From Marivita sp965656765 (lineage in GTDB: Bacteria; Pseudomonadota; Alphaproteobacteria; Rhodobacterales; Rhodobacteraceae), in assembly GCF_965656765.1 (NCBI RefSeq), contig NZ_CBFHLV010000074.1, positions 1 to 14,016 on the forward strand: a stretch of 14,016 nt of DNA. Direction: 5' to 3'. A model generated the notes under the pieces. The model did no database searches, had not been told where the DNA came from, and saw nothing but the letters and a program-made list of their open reading frames with translations. The position numbers and the translations under genes are program-made. Positions 1-7,407 of this stretch are shown here, piece by piece (position 1 is the first letter of the stretch; every line of letters begins with the position of its first letter).

Positions 1-1
1 C

Positions 2-541
2 CTGACCTATGCGGGCCTCGATCCGGATCGCAAGGATGACGAAGCATTGGCCGCGGCGGAAGAAGTTCTTATGGCCGTGCGTCCTCACGTCCAGAAATTC
101 CACAGCTCGGAATACATCAACGCGCTGGCCAATGGCGACATCTGTGTGGCGTTCGGCTGGTCCGGCGACATCCTGCAGGCTCGGGATCGCGCAGCCGAGG
201 CCGACAATGGCGTCGAAGTGGCGTATAACGCACCCGCCGAAGGTGCGCTGATGTGGTTCGACCAGATGGCAATTCCGGTAGACGCGCCCAACCCCGAAGC
301 CGCGCATGCCTTTCTGAATTTCATCATGGATGCACAGAACATGGCAGCGGCGTCGAACTATGTGTACTACGCCAACGGCAACGCGGCCTCAAAAGAGTTC
401 TTGGTCGAAGATGTGATCGGCGACACGGCGATCTATCCTGACGAAGCAACGCTTGAAAAGCTCTACACCGTGACACCTTTCCCGCCGCGTGAACAACGGT
501 CACTGACCCGGATGTGGACCAAGGTCAAATCGGGCACCTGA
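2..541 (+). CDS. potF: Polyamine ABC transporter periplasmic binding protein, C-terminal part (PotF/SpuD-SpuE family)
   Basis: This is the C-terminal half of a periplasmic polyamine-binding protein. The window edge cuts off the N-terminus with its signal peptide, and about 179 residues remain in frame from base 2. It would capture putrescine or spermidine and deliver it to the PotGHI permease encoded just downstream. The family stretch HSSEYINALANGDICVA is visible, followed by GWSGD, whose Trp and Asp match ligand-binding W244 and D247 of E. coli PotF. Next comes WFD, whose Asp matches D278. The protein ends in the typical TRMWTKVKSGT. At the first position of WFD (codon 254-256) the residue is Trp, where E. 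coli PotF has Phe. From memory of work on SpuD and SpuE, that change favours spermidine over putrescine. A hairpin separates this gene from the ATPase gene. Family assignment is firm; ligand preference is inferred. Confidence 0.95.
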   Translation: MTYAGLDPDRKDDEALAAAEEVLMAVRPHVQKFHSSEYINALANGDICVAFGWSGDILQARDRAAEADNGVEVAYNAPAEGALMWFDQMAIPVDAPNPEAAHAFLNFIMDAQNMAAASNYVYYANGNAASKEFLVEDVIGDTAIYPDEATLEKLYTVTPFPPREQRSLTRMWTKVKSGT

Positions 542-559
542 ACCGAAGCGCTTAGTGAT

Positions 560-580
560 CCGGCGGGGCTCTCCCGCCGG
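560..580 (+). terminator. Hairpin between potF and potG, possible partial terminator or mRNA stabiliser
   Basis: A perfect 8-bp inverted repeat, CCGGCGGG and CCCGCCGG, flanks a 5-base loop (GCTCT), 18 bases after the binding-protein stop codon. The following bases (GTCTTGTCCT) are only moderately T-rich, so full termination is doubtful. Hairpins in this position in binding-protein-dependent operons often let the binding protein be made in excess of the membrane parts, by partial termination or by protecting the upstream mRNA 3' end. The role here is inferred. Confidence 0.6.
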
Positions 581-608
581 GTCTTGTCCTGGCTCGGAGG
601 TGCCTGAA

Positions 609-1733
609 GTGTCTCAAACCGTTTTTGCGCCGTGGGAAGACCCCAACGAAAAGCCGCTGATCCAATTTCGCAATGTGACCAAGCGGTTCGGTGATTTCAC
701 CGCGATTGATGATCTGACGCAGGATATCTTTGCACAGGAATTCTTTGCACTGCTCGGGCCGTCAGGCTGTGGCAAAACCACGATGATGCGCATGCTTGCG
801 GGTTTTGAGGCTCCGACCGAAGGGCATATTCTCATCGCCGGTCAGGACATGGCCAAGATCCCACCGAACAAGCGCGCGGTGAATATGATGTTTCAATCCT
901 ATGCGCTTTTTCCGCATCTGTCGGTTTGGGAAAACATCGCCTTTGGCCTAAAACGCGAAGGCAAAGACAAAGATCTGATCGCCGCGCGTGTTGACGAGAT
1001 GCTCCGCCTGACCCGTCTCAGCAAATTCGCCAAACGCAAACCCCACCAAATTTCCGGCGGCCAAAGGCAGCGGGTGGCACTTGCCCGCTCGTTGGCCAAG
1101 GCCCCAAAACTTCTTTTGCTGGATGAACCGCTTGGCGCGCTCGACAAAAAATTGCGTCAGGACACTCAGTTCGAACTGATGGACATTCAGGAAAAGACCG
1201 GCACCACTTTTGTGATCGTGACCCACGATCAGGAAGAAGCAATGACCGTGGCCAGCCGCGTCGCCGTAATGGACGAAGGCCGCATTATTCAGGTGGCGAC
1301 ACCCGCCCAAATCTATGAGGCCCCTAACTCGGTCTACGTGGCCGACTTTATTGGTGATGTGAACATCATCTCGGGCCGTGCAAAACCGAATGGCGAAAAA
1401 GTTGCGGTCCAGTGGGCCGAAAACCAGCCCGACATCATCGGCACGACCACAAAGAACTTTGTAGAAGGTCAAGAAACGCATTTTGCGATCCGGCCGGAAA
1501 AAGTCGCGATCAGCACCGAGGAACCGCAGGATGCACCGAACAAAATCGCGGGTAAGGTTCTCGATATCGCCTATCTCGGCAACATTTCGACATACCACGT
1601 GGAACTGCCAACCGGTCACGTAATCAAAGCGCAGACAGCCAACACCCGTCGCCTGTCCCGCCGTCAGATCACATGGGAAGATCCCGTCTGGATCGGCTGG
1701 ACAGACACCGCCGGTGTCCTTTTGGAGCGCTGA
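609..1733 (+). CDS. potG: Polyamine ABC transporter ATP-binding protein (PotG/PotA type)
   Basis: This is the cytoplasmic ATPase that powers polyamine import through the two permeases encoded next. I chose GTG at 609 because CGGAGG (595-600) lies 8 bases upstream. It gives 374 residues, close to E. coli PotG (377); an upstream ATG at 555 lies on the 5' side of the hairpin and is unlikely. The domains in order are Walker A GPSGCGKTT (50-58), Q-loop Gln96, ABC signature ISGGQ (148-152, Ile replacing the usual Leu), Walker B LLLLDEP (168-174), the D-loop GALD, and H-loop His206. A TOBE-type C-terminal domain follows from roughly residue 290 and contains FAIRPEKVAIS. The N-terminal extension before the ABC fold is PotG-like. 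The stop is 2 bases before the next start, so the genes are co-translated. Confidence 0.95.
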   Translation: MSQTVFAPWEDPNEKPLIQFRNVTKRFGDFTAIDDLTQDIFAQEFFALLGPSGCGKTTMMRMLAGFEAPTEGHILIAGQDMAKIPPNKRAVNMMFQSYALFPHLSVWENIAFGLKREGKDKDLIAARVDEMLRLTRLSKFAKRKPHQISGGQRQRVALARSLAKAPKLLLLDEPLGALDKKLRQDTQFELMDIQEKTGTTFVIVTHDQEEAMTVASRVAVMDEGRIIQVATPAQIYEAPNSVYVADFIGDVNIISGRAKPNGEKVAVQWAENQPDIIGTTTKNFVEGQETHFAIRPEKVAISTEEPQDAPNKIAGKVLDIAYLGNISTYHVELPTGHVIKAQTANTRRLSRRQITWEDPVWIGWTDTAGVLLER

Positions 1734-1735
1734 AG

Positions 1736-2626
1736 ATGCGCCGCTTCCTTCTCATCGCGGTGCCCTACTTGTGGCTCGTCGCGCTGTTTCTGATCCCGTT
1801 TGTGATCGTGCTCAAAATCGCGTTATCCGATATCGCACTGGCACGCCCGCCGTACATGCCGCAGCTTGATCTTGCGGCAGGTTTGGAAGGTCTCAAGGCG
1901 TTCTTTGCGGCCCTCGATCTCGAAAACTTCTGGTTCCTGACCTCCGACGATCTGTATTGGAAAGCCTATCTCAGCTCGCTTCAGATTGCGCTGATCTCGA
2001 CAGTCATGACGCTGCTTGTCGGCTATCCGATCGCCTACGCAATGGCGCGGTCGGCCCCGGAATGGCGCCCCACCCTTTTGATGCTGGTCATCCTGCCCTT
2101 CTGGACCAGCTTTCTGATCCGCGTCTATGCATGGATGGGCATCCTGTCGAACGAAGGTCTGCTGAACCAATTTCTACTTTGGACAGGAATTATCAGTGAA
2201 CCGCTGACCATCCTGAACACCAACACTGCCGTCTATATTGGCATCGTCTACACATATTTGCCCTTCATGATCCTGCCAATCTATTCAGCATTGGAACGGA
2301 TGGATGATAGCCTGCTGGAAGCGGCCGAAGACCTTGGTTGCTCCCGCACCAGTGCGTTTTGGCTGGTGACCATTCCGTTGTCCAAGAACGGCATCATCGC
2401 TGGCTGCTTTCTGGTATTCATCCCGGTCATCGGGGAGTTCGTAATCCCATCTCTGCTTGGCGGTTCCGGCACACTGATGATCGGCAAGGTCTTGTGGGAG
2501 GAATTTTTCTCCAACCGCGATTGGCCCGTGGCGTCTGCCGTGGCGGTGATCCTGCTGCTGATCCTTGTGATCCCTATCATTCTGTTCCAACGCAACGAGC
2601 AGAAACAGCGGGAGGCCGAGGGATGA
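1736..2626 (+). CDS. potH: Polyamine ABC transporter permease (PotH type)
   Basis: This is the first inner-membrane channel subunit of the polyamine importer, 296 residues long; E. coli PotH is about 317. I chose ATG 1736 because GGAG (1724-1727) lies 8 bases upstream and the ATPase stop ends only 2 bases before; in-frame starts further upstream lie inside the ATPase gene. About six hydrophobic segments are visible, beginning at residues 4-30. The cytoplasmic EAA loop that docks on the ATPase is present as EAAEDLGCS (195-203) between later membrane segments. The stretch MARSAPEWRPTLLMLVILPF is typical of PotB/PotH proteins. The gene overlaps the next permease by 4 bases (ATGA). Confidence 0.94.
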   Translation: MRRFLLIAVPYLWLVALFLIPFVIVLKIALSDIALARPPYMPQLDLAAGLEGLKAFFAALDLENFWFLTSDDLYWKAYLSSLQIALISTVMTLLVGYPIAYAMARSAPEWRPTLLMLVILPFWTSFLIRVYAWMGILSNEGLLNQFLLWTGIISEPLTILNTNTAVYIGIVYTYLPFMILPIYSALERMDDSLLEAAEDLGCSRTSAFWLVTIPLSKNGIIAGCFLVFIPVIGEFVIPSLLGGSGTLMIGKVLWEEFFSNRDWPVASAVAVILLLILVIPIILFQRNEQKQREAEG

Positions 2627-3441
2627 AGCGGTTTTCTTGGTTCAACGCAACCGCCCTGACCTTGGGGTTTGCGTTTCTGTATATTCCGATGATCATTCTG
2701 GTGGTCTACAGCTTTAACGCATCCAAGCTCGTCACGGTCTGGGCCGGGTTCTCGACCCAATGGTATGGCGAATTACTCCGCAACGAAGAATTCCTCGATG
2801 CGGCATGGGTGACCATCAAGGTCGCTGTGATGAGTTCGACCATCGCAACAGTGCTGGGCACCATGGCGGCCTATGTTTTGGTTCGCGCCGGGCGTTTTAG
2901 TGGACGCACGCTGTTTTCCGGGATGATCTACGCGCCACTGGTAATGCCAGAAGTGATCACCGGTCTTTCTCTGCTCTTGCTGTTCATCGGCATCGGACTG
3001 GACCGCGGCGTACTAACCATCGTTTTGGCACATACCACATTTTCGATGTGCTATGTGTCGGTCGTCGTCTCGTCACGCCTTATCAGTTTTGACCAATCGC
3101 TCGAAGAAGCCGCGCTTGATCTAGGCTGTTCCCCGTTCGAAGCCTTCCGCCTTGTGACACTGCCGATCATCGCACCTGCAGTGATCTCTGGCTGGCTTTT
3201 GGCCTTTACCCTGTCGCTGGACGATCTTGTGATCGCCAGCTTCACCACCGGGCCATCAGCGACAACTTTGCCCATCAAGATCTTCTCAGCGGTGCGTCTT
3301 GGCGTCAGTCCAGAAATCAACGCGCTATCGACCATCATGATCGCAATCGTCACCATCGGAGTGATCACCGCCTCGCTGGTCACAAAACAAGCCGCTGTAA
3401 GACAAGCCCGTGACGAGCGAATGGCCGAACGCCCGGCATGA
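2623..3441 (+). CDS. potI: Polyamine ABC transporter permease (PotI type)
   Basis: This is the second inner-membrane subunit, 272 residues, pairing with the PotH-type protein to form the translocation path. ATG 2623 overlaps the preceding stop (ATGA), with GGGAGG at 2610-2615 seven bases upstream. Family features are FLYIPMIILVVYSFNASK near the N-terminus (18-35), the EAA docking loop EEAALDLG (161-168), and SLDDLVIASFTTGP in the last third. Roughly six membrane spans are visible. The end overlaps the start of the oxidoreductase gene by 4 bases, which ties transporter synthesis to that of the enzyme. Confidence 0.95.
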   Translation: MKRFSWFNATALTLGFAFLYIPMIILVVYSFNASKLVTVWAGFSTQWYGELLRNEEFLDAAWVTIKVAVMSSTIATVLGTMAAYVLVRAGRFSGRTLFSGMIYAPLVMPEVITGLSLLLLFIGIGLDRGVLTIVLAHTTFSMCYVSVVVSSRLISFDQSLEEAALDLGCSPFEAFRLVTLPIIAPAVISGWLLAFTLSLDDLVIASFTTGPSATTLPIKIFSAVRLGVSPEINALSTIMIAIVTIGVITASLVTKQAAVRQARDERMAERPA

Positions 3442-4760
3442 GGCGCATCTACGAGGCACAGGCGTACGCGACGCCTGAAACGTGCTGGTGGCGCGACACC
3501 GCTCCACCGGCGGCACAACCGCACCTAGAGCATGACCACAGCACCGAGGTTGTTGTCATCGGCGGCGGGTTCACTGGGCTGAACGCAGCCCTCGAACTTG
3601 CACAGTCAGATGTGGCCGTCACGGTGATTGACGCCGAACAGCCCGGCTGGGGCGCATCGGGGCGCAATGGCGGTTTCTGCTGCCTTGGCGGCTCGAAACT
3701 CAGCGGTCTGATGATAAGCAAACGCTTTGGCCACCAAGAGCGCAGCGCTTGGCATGCTGCTGAACATGCGGCAGTGGATCATGTAAGCAACCTTCTGTCG
3801 GACAACCAGATCGACGCTGACCGCCATTCAGATGGCGAAACATTGCTGGCACACACCCCAAAAGCGATGCGTGGCCTCACTGCCAGTATCGCCGATACCA
3901 AGGCTGCCTACGGAATGGCTCCGCAGCTCCACCAGCCCGAAGATCTGCGCCAGCTTGGCCTTGGCGGCGAGTTCCATGGCGGCATGACAGTGCCCATCGG
4001 CTTTGCCATCAATCCTGCCAAATATCATTCGGGGCTGATCCAGACTGCACGAAAAAGCAAAGTGCAAGTATTCGGTCAAACGCCAGCTGTTGCTATAAGA
4101 CAGACCGACGCAAAATGGCAGGTGACCACGCCCAAAGGCACGATCACTACGGACAAGGTGATCCTTACCACCAATGGCTATTCCTCTGAGGACGTACCAG
4201 ACTGGCTCTGTGCCCGCTATCTGCCGGTGCAATCATCCATCATCGTCACGCGGCCCATCACCAAATCCGAGCAAGACCTGCAAGGCTGGACAAGCAATCA
4301 GATGTGCTACGACACCCGTTTACTGTTGCACTATTTCAGGCTCATGCCCGACGGACGGTTCCTATTTGGAATGCGCGGTGGACTTCGCGCGACACCGAAT
4401 GCAGAGGCTGCGCTTTCACGGAAAATCCGCGCGGATTTTCATGCGCTGTTCCCGGCATGGCGAGAGATAGAAATCACACATGAATGGTCTGGGCTTTTGT
4501 GCCTGATGCGCAGGTTAACCCCGTTTGCTGGGGCTGTACCTGACAGTCCAGGCCTCTTTGCGGCCATGGGATACCACGGCAACGGCGTGGCTATGGGAAG
4601 TTATCTTGGCGCAAGATTGGCCGATACGGTTTTAGGACGCCCACAAAAGGGGCCATTCCCCGCATTCCTCGCCACGCCGCCTGACCGCTTCCCGCTTGGT
4701 CCGATGCGGCGTCTGTTGCTGTCCCCAGCCTATGCAACGGCCGCGTTTTTGGACCGTTAA
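3438..4760 (+). CDS. puuB: FAD-dependent oxidoreductase, gamma-glutamylputrescine oxidoreductase-like (DAO family)
   Basis: This is a 440-residue flavoprotein of the D-amino-acid oxidase-like (DAO) superfamily. It resembles PuuB, which oxidises gamma-glutamyl-putrescine to the aldehyde in polyamine catabolism. The FAD-binding dinucleotide motif is VVVIGGGFTGLNAALEL (38-54), with an acidic residue D65 at the end of the second strand. The flavin-contact segment GWGASGRNGG (70-79) and a C-terminal FAD-binding GYHGNGVA (378-385) are also present. No signal peptide is visible, so it should act in the cytoplasm. ATG 3438 overlaps the permease stop, so it is the last gene of the polyamine operon, before a hairpin. 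No PuuA-like glutamate-putrescine ligase lies in the window, so the substrate is inferred from context; oxidation of another amine is possible. Confidence 0.82.
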   Translation: MRRIYEAQAYATPETCWWRDTAPPAAQPHLEHDHSTEVVVIGGGFTGLNAALELAQSDVAVTVIDAEQPGWGASGRNGGFCCLGGSKLSGLMISKRFGHQERSAWHAAEHAAVDHVSNLLSDNQIDADRHSDGETLLAHTPKAMRGLTASIADTKAAYGMAPQLHQPEDLRQLGLGGEFHGGMTVPIGFAINPAKYHSGLIQTARKSKVQVFGQTPAVAIRQTDAKWQVTTPKGTITTDKVILTTNGYSSEDVPDWLCARYLPVQSSIIVTRPITKSEQDLQGWTSNQMCYDTRLLLHYFRLMPDGRFLFGMRGGLRATPNAEAALSRKIRADFHALFPAWREIEITHEWSGLLCLMRRLTPFAGAVPDSPGLFAAMGYHGNGVAMGSYLGARLADTVLGRPQKGPFPAFLATPPDRFPLGPMRRLLLSPAYATAAFLDR

Positions 4761-4762
4761 GG

Positions 4763-4783
4763 CCGCCTTTCGAAAGGTGGTTT
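4763..4783 (+). terminator. Terminator-like hairpin after the polyamine operon
   Basis: The near-palindrome CCGCCTTTCGAAAGGTGG (4763-4780) begins 3 bases after the oxidoreductase stop. It can form a 7-bp stem (one G-U pair) with a TCGA loop, followed by only three T residues. Position suggests the end of the polyamine operon. The short T tract makes it a weak or conditional terminator. Its 3' arm is shared with a competing fold described in the next entry. Confidence 0.55.
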
Positions 4784-4827
4784 GAACGCGCTTGACCCAA
4801 GCCGTTTCGAAATGGCTTGAAACCACC
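4776..4827 (+). promoter_or_regulatory. Inverted-repeat cluster in the ilvD leader with competing folds
   Basis: Two nested inverted repeats lie upstream of ilvD. An outer 8-bp pair, GGTGGTTT (4776-4783) with AAACCACC (4820-4827), encloses a hairpin, AAGCCGTTTCGAAATGGCTT (4799-4818). A smaller alternative, GCTTG (4790-4794) with CAAGC (4798-4802), overlaps the inner hairpin. The left outer arm also forms the 3' arm of the preceding hairpin (4763-4780), so the two structures cannot coexist. This is the geometry of an attenuator or an RNA switch. No leader peptide rich in Leu, Ile or Val codons is apparent. Function is inferred, and the structure could simply be complex operon-end DNA. Confidence 0.4.
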
Positions 4828-4895
4828 CCAATCTCTTGTGCCGCCGTGCCCTGTTCGCTATTCCCAATGGAAACACGAATTCAGGGAGGAGCGTC

Positions 4896-6659
4896 ATGCT
4901 CAAGCGTCCATTCGACAAGTCGAAACTGCCCAGCCGTCACGTTACAGAAGGGCCAGAGCGCGCGCCGCATCGGTCGTACTATTACGCGATGGGCATGACC
5001 GAGGAAGAAATCCATCAGCCACTGGTCGGCGTCGCAACCTGTTGGAACGAAGCAGCCCCCTGTAATATCGCGCTGAACCGTCAGGCACAGGCGGTCAAAA
5101 TGGGCGTGAAGCAAGCGATGGGCACACCGCGCGAATTCACCACCATCACCGTGACCGACGGCATTGCGATGGGACACGAAGGCATGCGTTCCTCGTTGGC
5201 CTCGCGCGAAGCGATTGCTGACACGGTTGAATTGACAATGCGCGGCCATTCTTATGATGCGGTTGTGGGTCTTGCCGGTTGCGACAAATCCTTGCCCGGC
5301 ATGATGATGGCGATGGTGCGGCTGAACGTGCCATCGGTCTTTATCTACGGCGGATCGATCCTTCCAGGTCGCGCGCCGCAGGTTGACGAAATCCCCGAAG
5401 ATTTCCGCAGCCGTGACCTGACCGTTCAGGACATGTTCGAAGCGGTTGGCCGTCATCAGAACGACCAGATGTCCGATGCAGCGCTCGATATGCTGGAACG
5501 CGTAGCCTGTCCGTCGGCCGGTGCGTGCGGTGGACAGTTCACGGCTAACACCATGGCCTGTGTGTCTGAAGCCATCGGTCTTGCCCTGTTCAATTCGTCC
5601 GGCATGCCTGCACCTTATGAATCGCGCGACGCTTATGGCGAAGCTTCTGGCCGTGCAGTTATGGACTTGGTCGAGCAGCACATCCGCGCGCGTGACGTTG
5701 TGACCCGCAAAGCCTTGGAAAACGCCGCGCGCGTGGTGGCTTGCACTGGTGGCTCGACCAATGCCGGTCTGCACCTGCCCGCCATCGCACACGAAGCAGG
5801 AATCGACTTTTTTCTCGAAGATGTCTGCGAGATCTTCCGCGACACGCCTTACTTCGTCGATCTGAAACCGGGCGGCGCTTATGTGGCGAAAGACTTGTAT
5901 GACGCGGGCGGGATTCCCGTCGTGATGAAGGAACTGCGCAAGGCAGGCCTCATTCACGAAGACTGCATCACTGCCTCGACCCGTACAATCGGCGAAGAGC
6001 TTGACCGCATCGACCGCGAAGCCGACGGCAAGGTGATCTATTCTATCGACACACCGATCACCAAAACCGGCGGCGTTGTGGGCCTCAAGGGCAACCTTGC
6101 ACCTGAAGGTGCCATCGTGAAAGTCGCCGGCATATCTGCCGAAGATCAGGTATTCACAGGTCCTGCGCGAGTGTTCGAATGCGAAGAAGACGCATTCGCC
6201 GCCGTGAAAGCGCGCGGATACGAAGAAGGCGAAGTCATCGTTATCCGCAACGAAGGCCCCGCCGGTGGCCCCGGCATGCGCGAAATGCTGTCCACAACGG
6301 CGGCACTGTCTGGTCAGGGCATGGGCAAGAAAGTCGCGCTGATCACAGATGGCCGCTTCTCTGGCGCGACACGCGGTTTCTGCGTTGGTCACGTCGGCCC
6401 GGAAGCAGCCCAAGGTGGTCCAATCGCGCTTCTACAAGACGGGGACATGATCACGATCGACGCGGTCTCGGGGTCGCTGAGCGTTGATTTGTCCGACGAC
6501 GAACTGGCCCAGCGCAAGGCAAACTGGGCGGGTCCGCGTGAGACGATCTACACGTCTGGTGCGATCTGGAAATTCGCCAAGCTTGTCGGTCCCACCTATA
6601 AGGGTGCCGTTACGCATCCGGGTGCTGATGGCGAAAAACACGTGTATTCTGATCTTTGA
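4896..6659 (+). CDS. ilvD: Dihydroxy-acid dehydratase
   Basis: IlvD dehydrates 2,3-dihydroxy-isovalerate and 2,3-dihydroxy-3-methylvalerate to the 2-keto acids that precede valine, leucine, isoleucine and pantothenate. It is a cytoplasmic Fe-S enzyme. I chose ATG 4896 because GGAGGA (4885-4890) lies 5 bases upstream; it gives 587 residues, within the family range. Candidate cluster ligands are Cys56 (in NEAAPCN), Cys129 (in AGCDKSLPG) and Cys211 (in SAGACGG). The three-cysteine spacing fits the [2Fe-2S] class of IlvD enzymes. TDGIAMGHEGMRSSLASRE (87-105) is strongly conserved, and the active-site segment DGRFSGATRG occurs near the C-terminus. Sugar-acid dehydratases of the IlvD/Edd family are the alternative, but the motifs favour true IlvD. 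A strong terminator begins 21 bases after the stop. Confidence 0.95.
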   Translation: MLKRPFDKSKLPSRHVTEGPERAPHRSYYYAMGMTEEEIHQPLVGVATCWNEAAPCNIALNRQAQAVKMGVKQAMGTPREFTTITVTDGIAMGHEGMRSSLASREAIADTVELTMRGHSYDAVVGLAGCDKSLPGMMMAMVRLNVPSVFIYGGSILPGRAPQVDEIPEDFRSRDLTVQDMFEAVGRHQNDQMSDAALDMLERVACPSAGACGGQFTANTMACVSEAIGLALFNSSGMPAPYESRDAYGEASGRAVMDLVEQHIRARDVVTRKALENAARVVACTGGSTNAGLHLPAIAHEAGIDFFLEDVCEIFRDTPYFVDLKPGGAYVAKDLYDAGGIPVVMKELRKAGLIHEDCITASTRTIGEELDRIDREADGKVIYSIDTPITKTGGVVGLKGNLAPEGAIVKVAGISAEDQVFTGPARVFECEEDAFAAVKARGYEEGEVIVIRNEGPAGGPGMREMLSTTAALSGQGMGKKVALITDGRFSGATRGFCVGHVGPEAAQGGPIALLQDGDMITIDAVSGSLSVDLSDDELAQRKANWAGPRETIYTSGAIWKFAKLVGPTYKGAVTHPGADGEKHVYSDL

Positions 6660-7345
6660 TCGGGCCTCGCAAAACCATATATGCCGCGCTTCTTGGCGCG
6701 GCATTTTTCACCGGATGCACCACCTCCGGCACGATTGGCAGTATGTCTTTACTACCAAGCGGCGGTCCCGATGATGTGCCGCTGCTTACAACTGCAACGC
6801 TGGCTCGTGGCAATGTCACCGTCTCCGGCCCCGATGGCTATTGCATCGATCCGGCGACATTGCGTAGCAGTACCAGAGGTGGGTTCGCGGCCATTGCAAG
6901 CTGTCACATTCTTTCCGGCGGCACCGAGAGTGCGATTGTCGAACCTGTCCTTGTGACCGTCACGGTCAGCCCAGCCAATAATGGCGAACCAAGTCCGGCA
7001 GAACTGGCTGATGCGCTGGGCACGACACTGCTGCAAAACCGCGAGCTAAGCGCAATCCTTGTGGGTCAGATGGCCTCTGGTGGTGAGGTTGCTTTTTCCG
7101 GCAGCGACCCCAAACACTGGCGCGGGGCCTTTGTGTTAGGCTCCCATTTGGTGGGTGTCACGCTCTATGCGCCGCAGGGCAGCCCGTTGCTCGGCGCTCA
7201 AGGAGCGGCATTCCTGAACACGGTTTCTTCAAGTATTCGCGCTAATTCAAAATCTGAGGCGCCCGGCAGTGCAGATCAGTCGCAATCGCCGATCGATCCT
7301 CTGTCACAGCGACTTGGCCGTTTATTTGCAAGACGTGATCTGTAA
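6656..7345 (+). CDS. Predicted small lipoprotein of unknown function
   Basis: I do not recognise a function. The frame opens at TTG 6656, overlapping the ilvD stop (TTGA), and encodes 229 residues. The N-terminus looks like a lipoprotein signal: basic RK at 5-6, hydrophobic residues 8-18, then FTGC with candidate lipidated Cys21. This would place the protein in the cell envelope. Two further cysteines, C63 (in GPDGYCID) and C83 (in ASCHILSGG), could form a disulfide in the periplasm. Similar V-GP-G-CID patterns occur, as far as I recall, in Rhodobacteraceae hypothetical lipoproteins. The last 30 residues are polar and low-complexity. The start is weakly supported: there is no clear ribosome site, and the only other early in-frame ATG (6743) would remove the lipobox. 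The ilvD terminator lies within the signal-peptide codons, so expression may need read-through or a start further in. Confidence 0.65.
   Translation: MIGPRKTIYAALLGAAFFTGCTTSGTIGSMSLLPSGGPDDVPLLTTATLARGNVTVSGPDGYCIDPATLRSSTRGGFAAIASCHILSGGTESAIVEPVLVTVTVSPANNGEPSPAELADALGTTLLQNRELSAILVGQMASGGEVAFSGSDPKHWRGAFVLGSHLVGVTLYAPQGSPLLGAQGAAFLNTVSSSIRANSKSEAPGSADQSQSPIDPLSQRLGRLFARRDL
6681..6708 (+). terminator. Intrinsic terminator after ilvD
   Basis: A perfect 9-bp GC-rich stem, ATGCCGCGC (6681-6689) with GCGCGGCAT (6696-6704), encloses a 6-base loop (TTCTTG). It runs directly into five T residues (6704-6708). This is the best Rho-independent terminator in the window and sits 21 bases past the ilvD stop. 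It also lies inside the reading frame of the next gene, over the codons for the hydrophobic part of its signal peptide. Confidence 0.85.
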
Positions 7346-7407
7346 TAAGATAAACAACCGGTACGGAAAGTGACGGACAAAAGAACATCATCAGGAGCGA
7401 GCAGCTC

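Noticed and set aside
948..1619. 223-residue open frame antisense to the ABC ATPase gene
   Set aside because: It is a shadow of a clear ATPase gene with all ABC motifs and has no ribosome site or family signature.
4867..4898. Short frame from ATG 4867 as a possible ilvD leader peptide
   Set aside because: It has no run of Leu, Ile or Val codons and reads on into ilvD in another frame, so it does not look like an attenuation leader.
4881..6413. 510-residue open frame antisense to ilvD
   Set aside because: It lies wholly inside a certain ilvD gene, its translation is rich in His, Arg and Cys without any family motif, and such long antisense frames are common in GC-rich DNA.
7326..7351. TTGCAA and TAAGAT resembling a promoter before the DUF6478-like gene
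   Set aside because: The spacing is only 14 bases, too short for a normal sigma-70 promoter.
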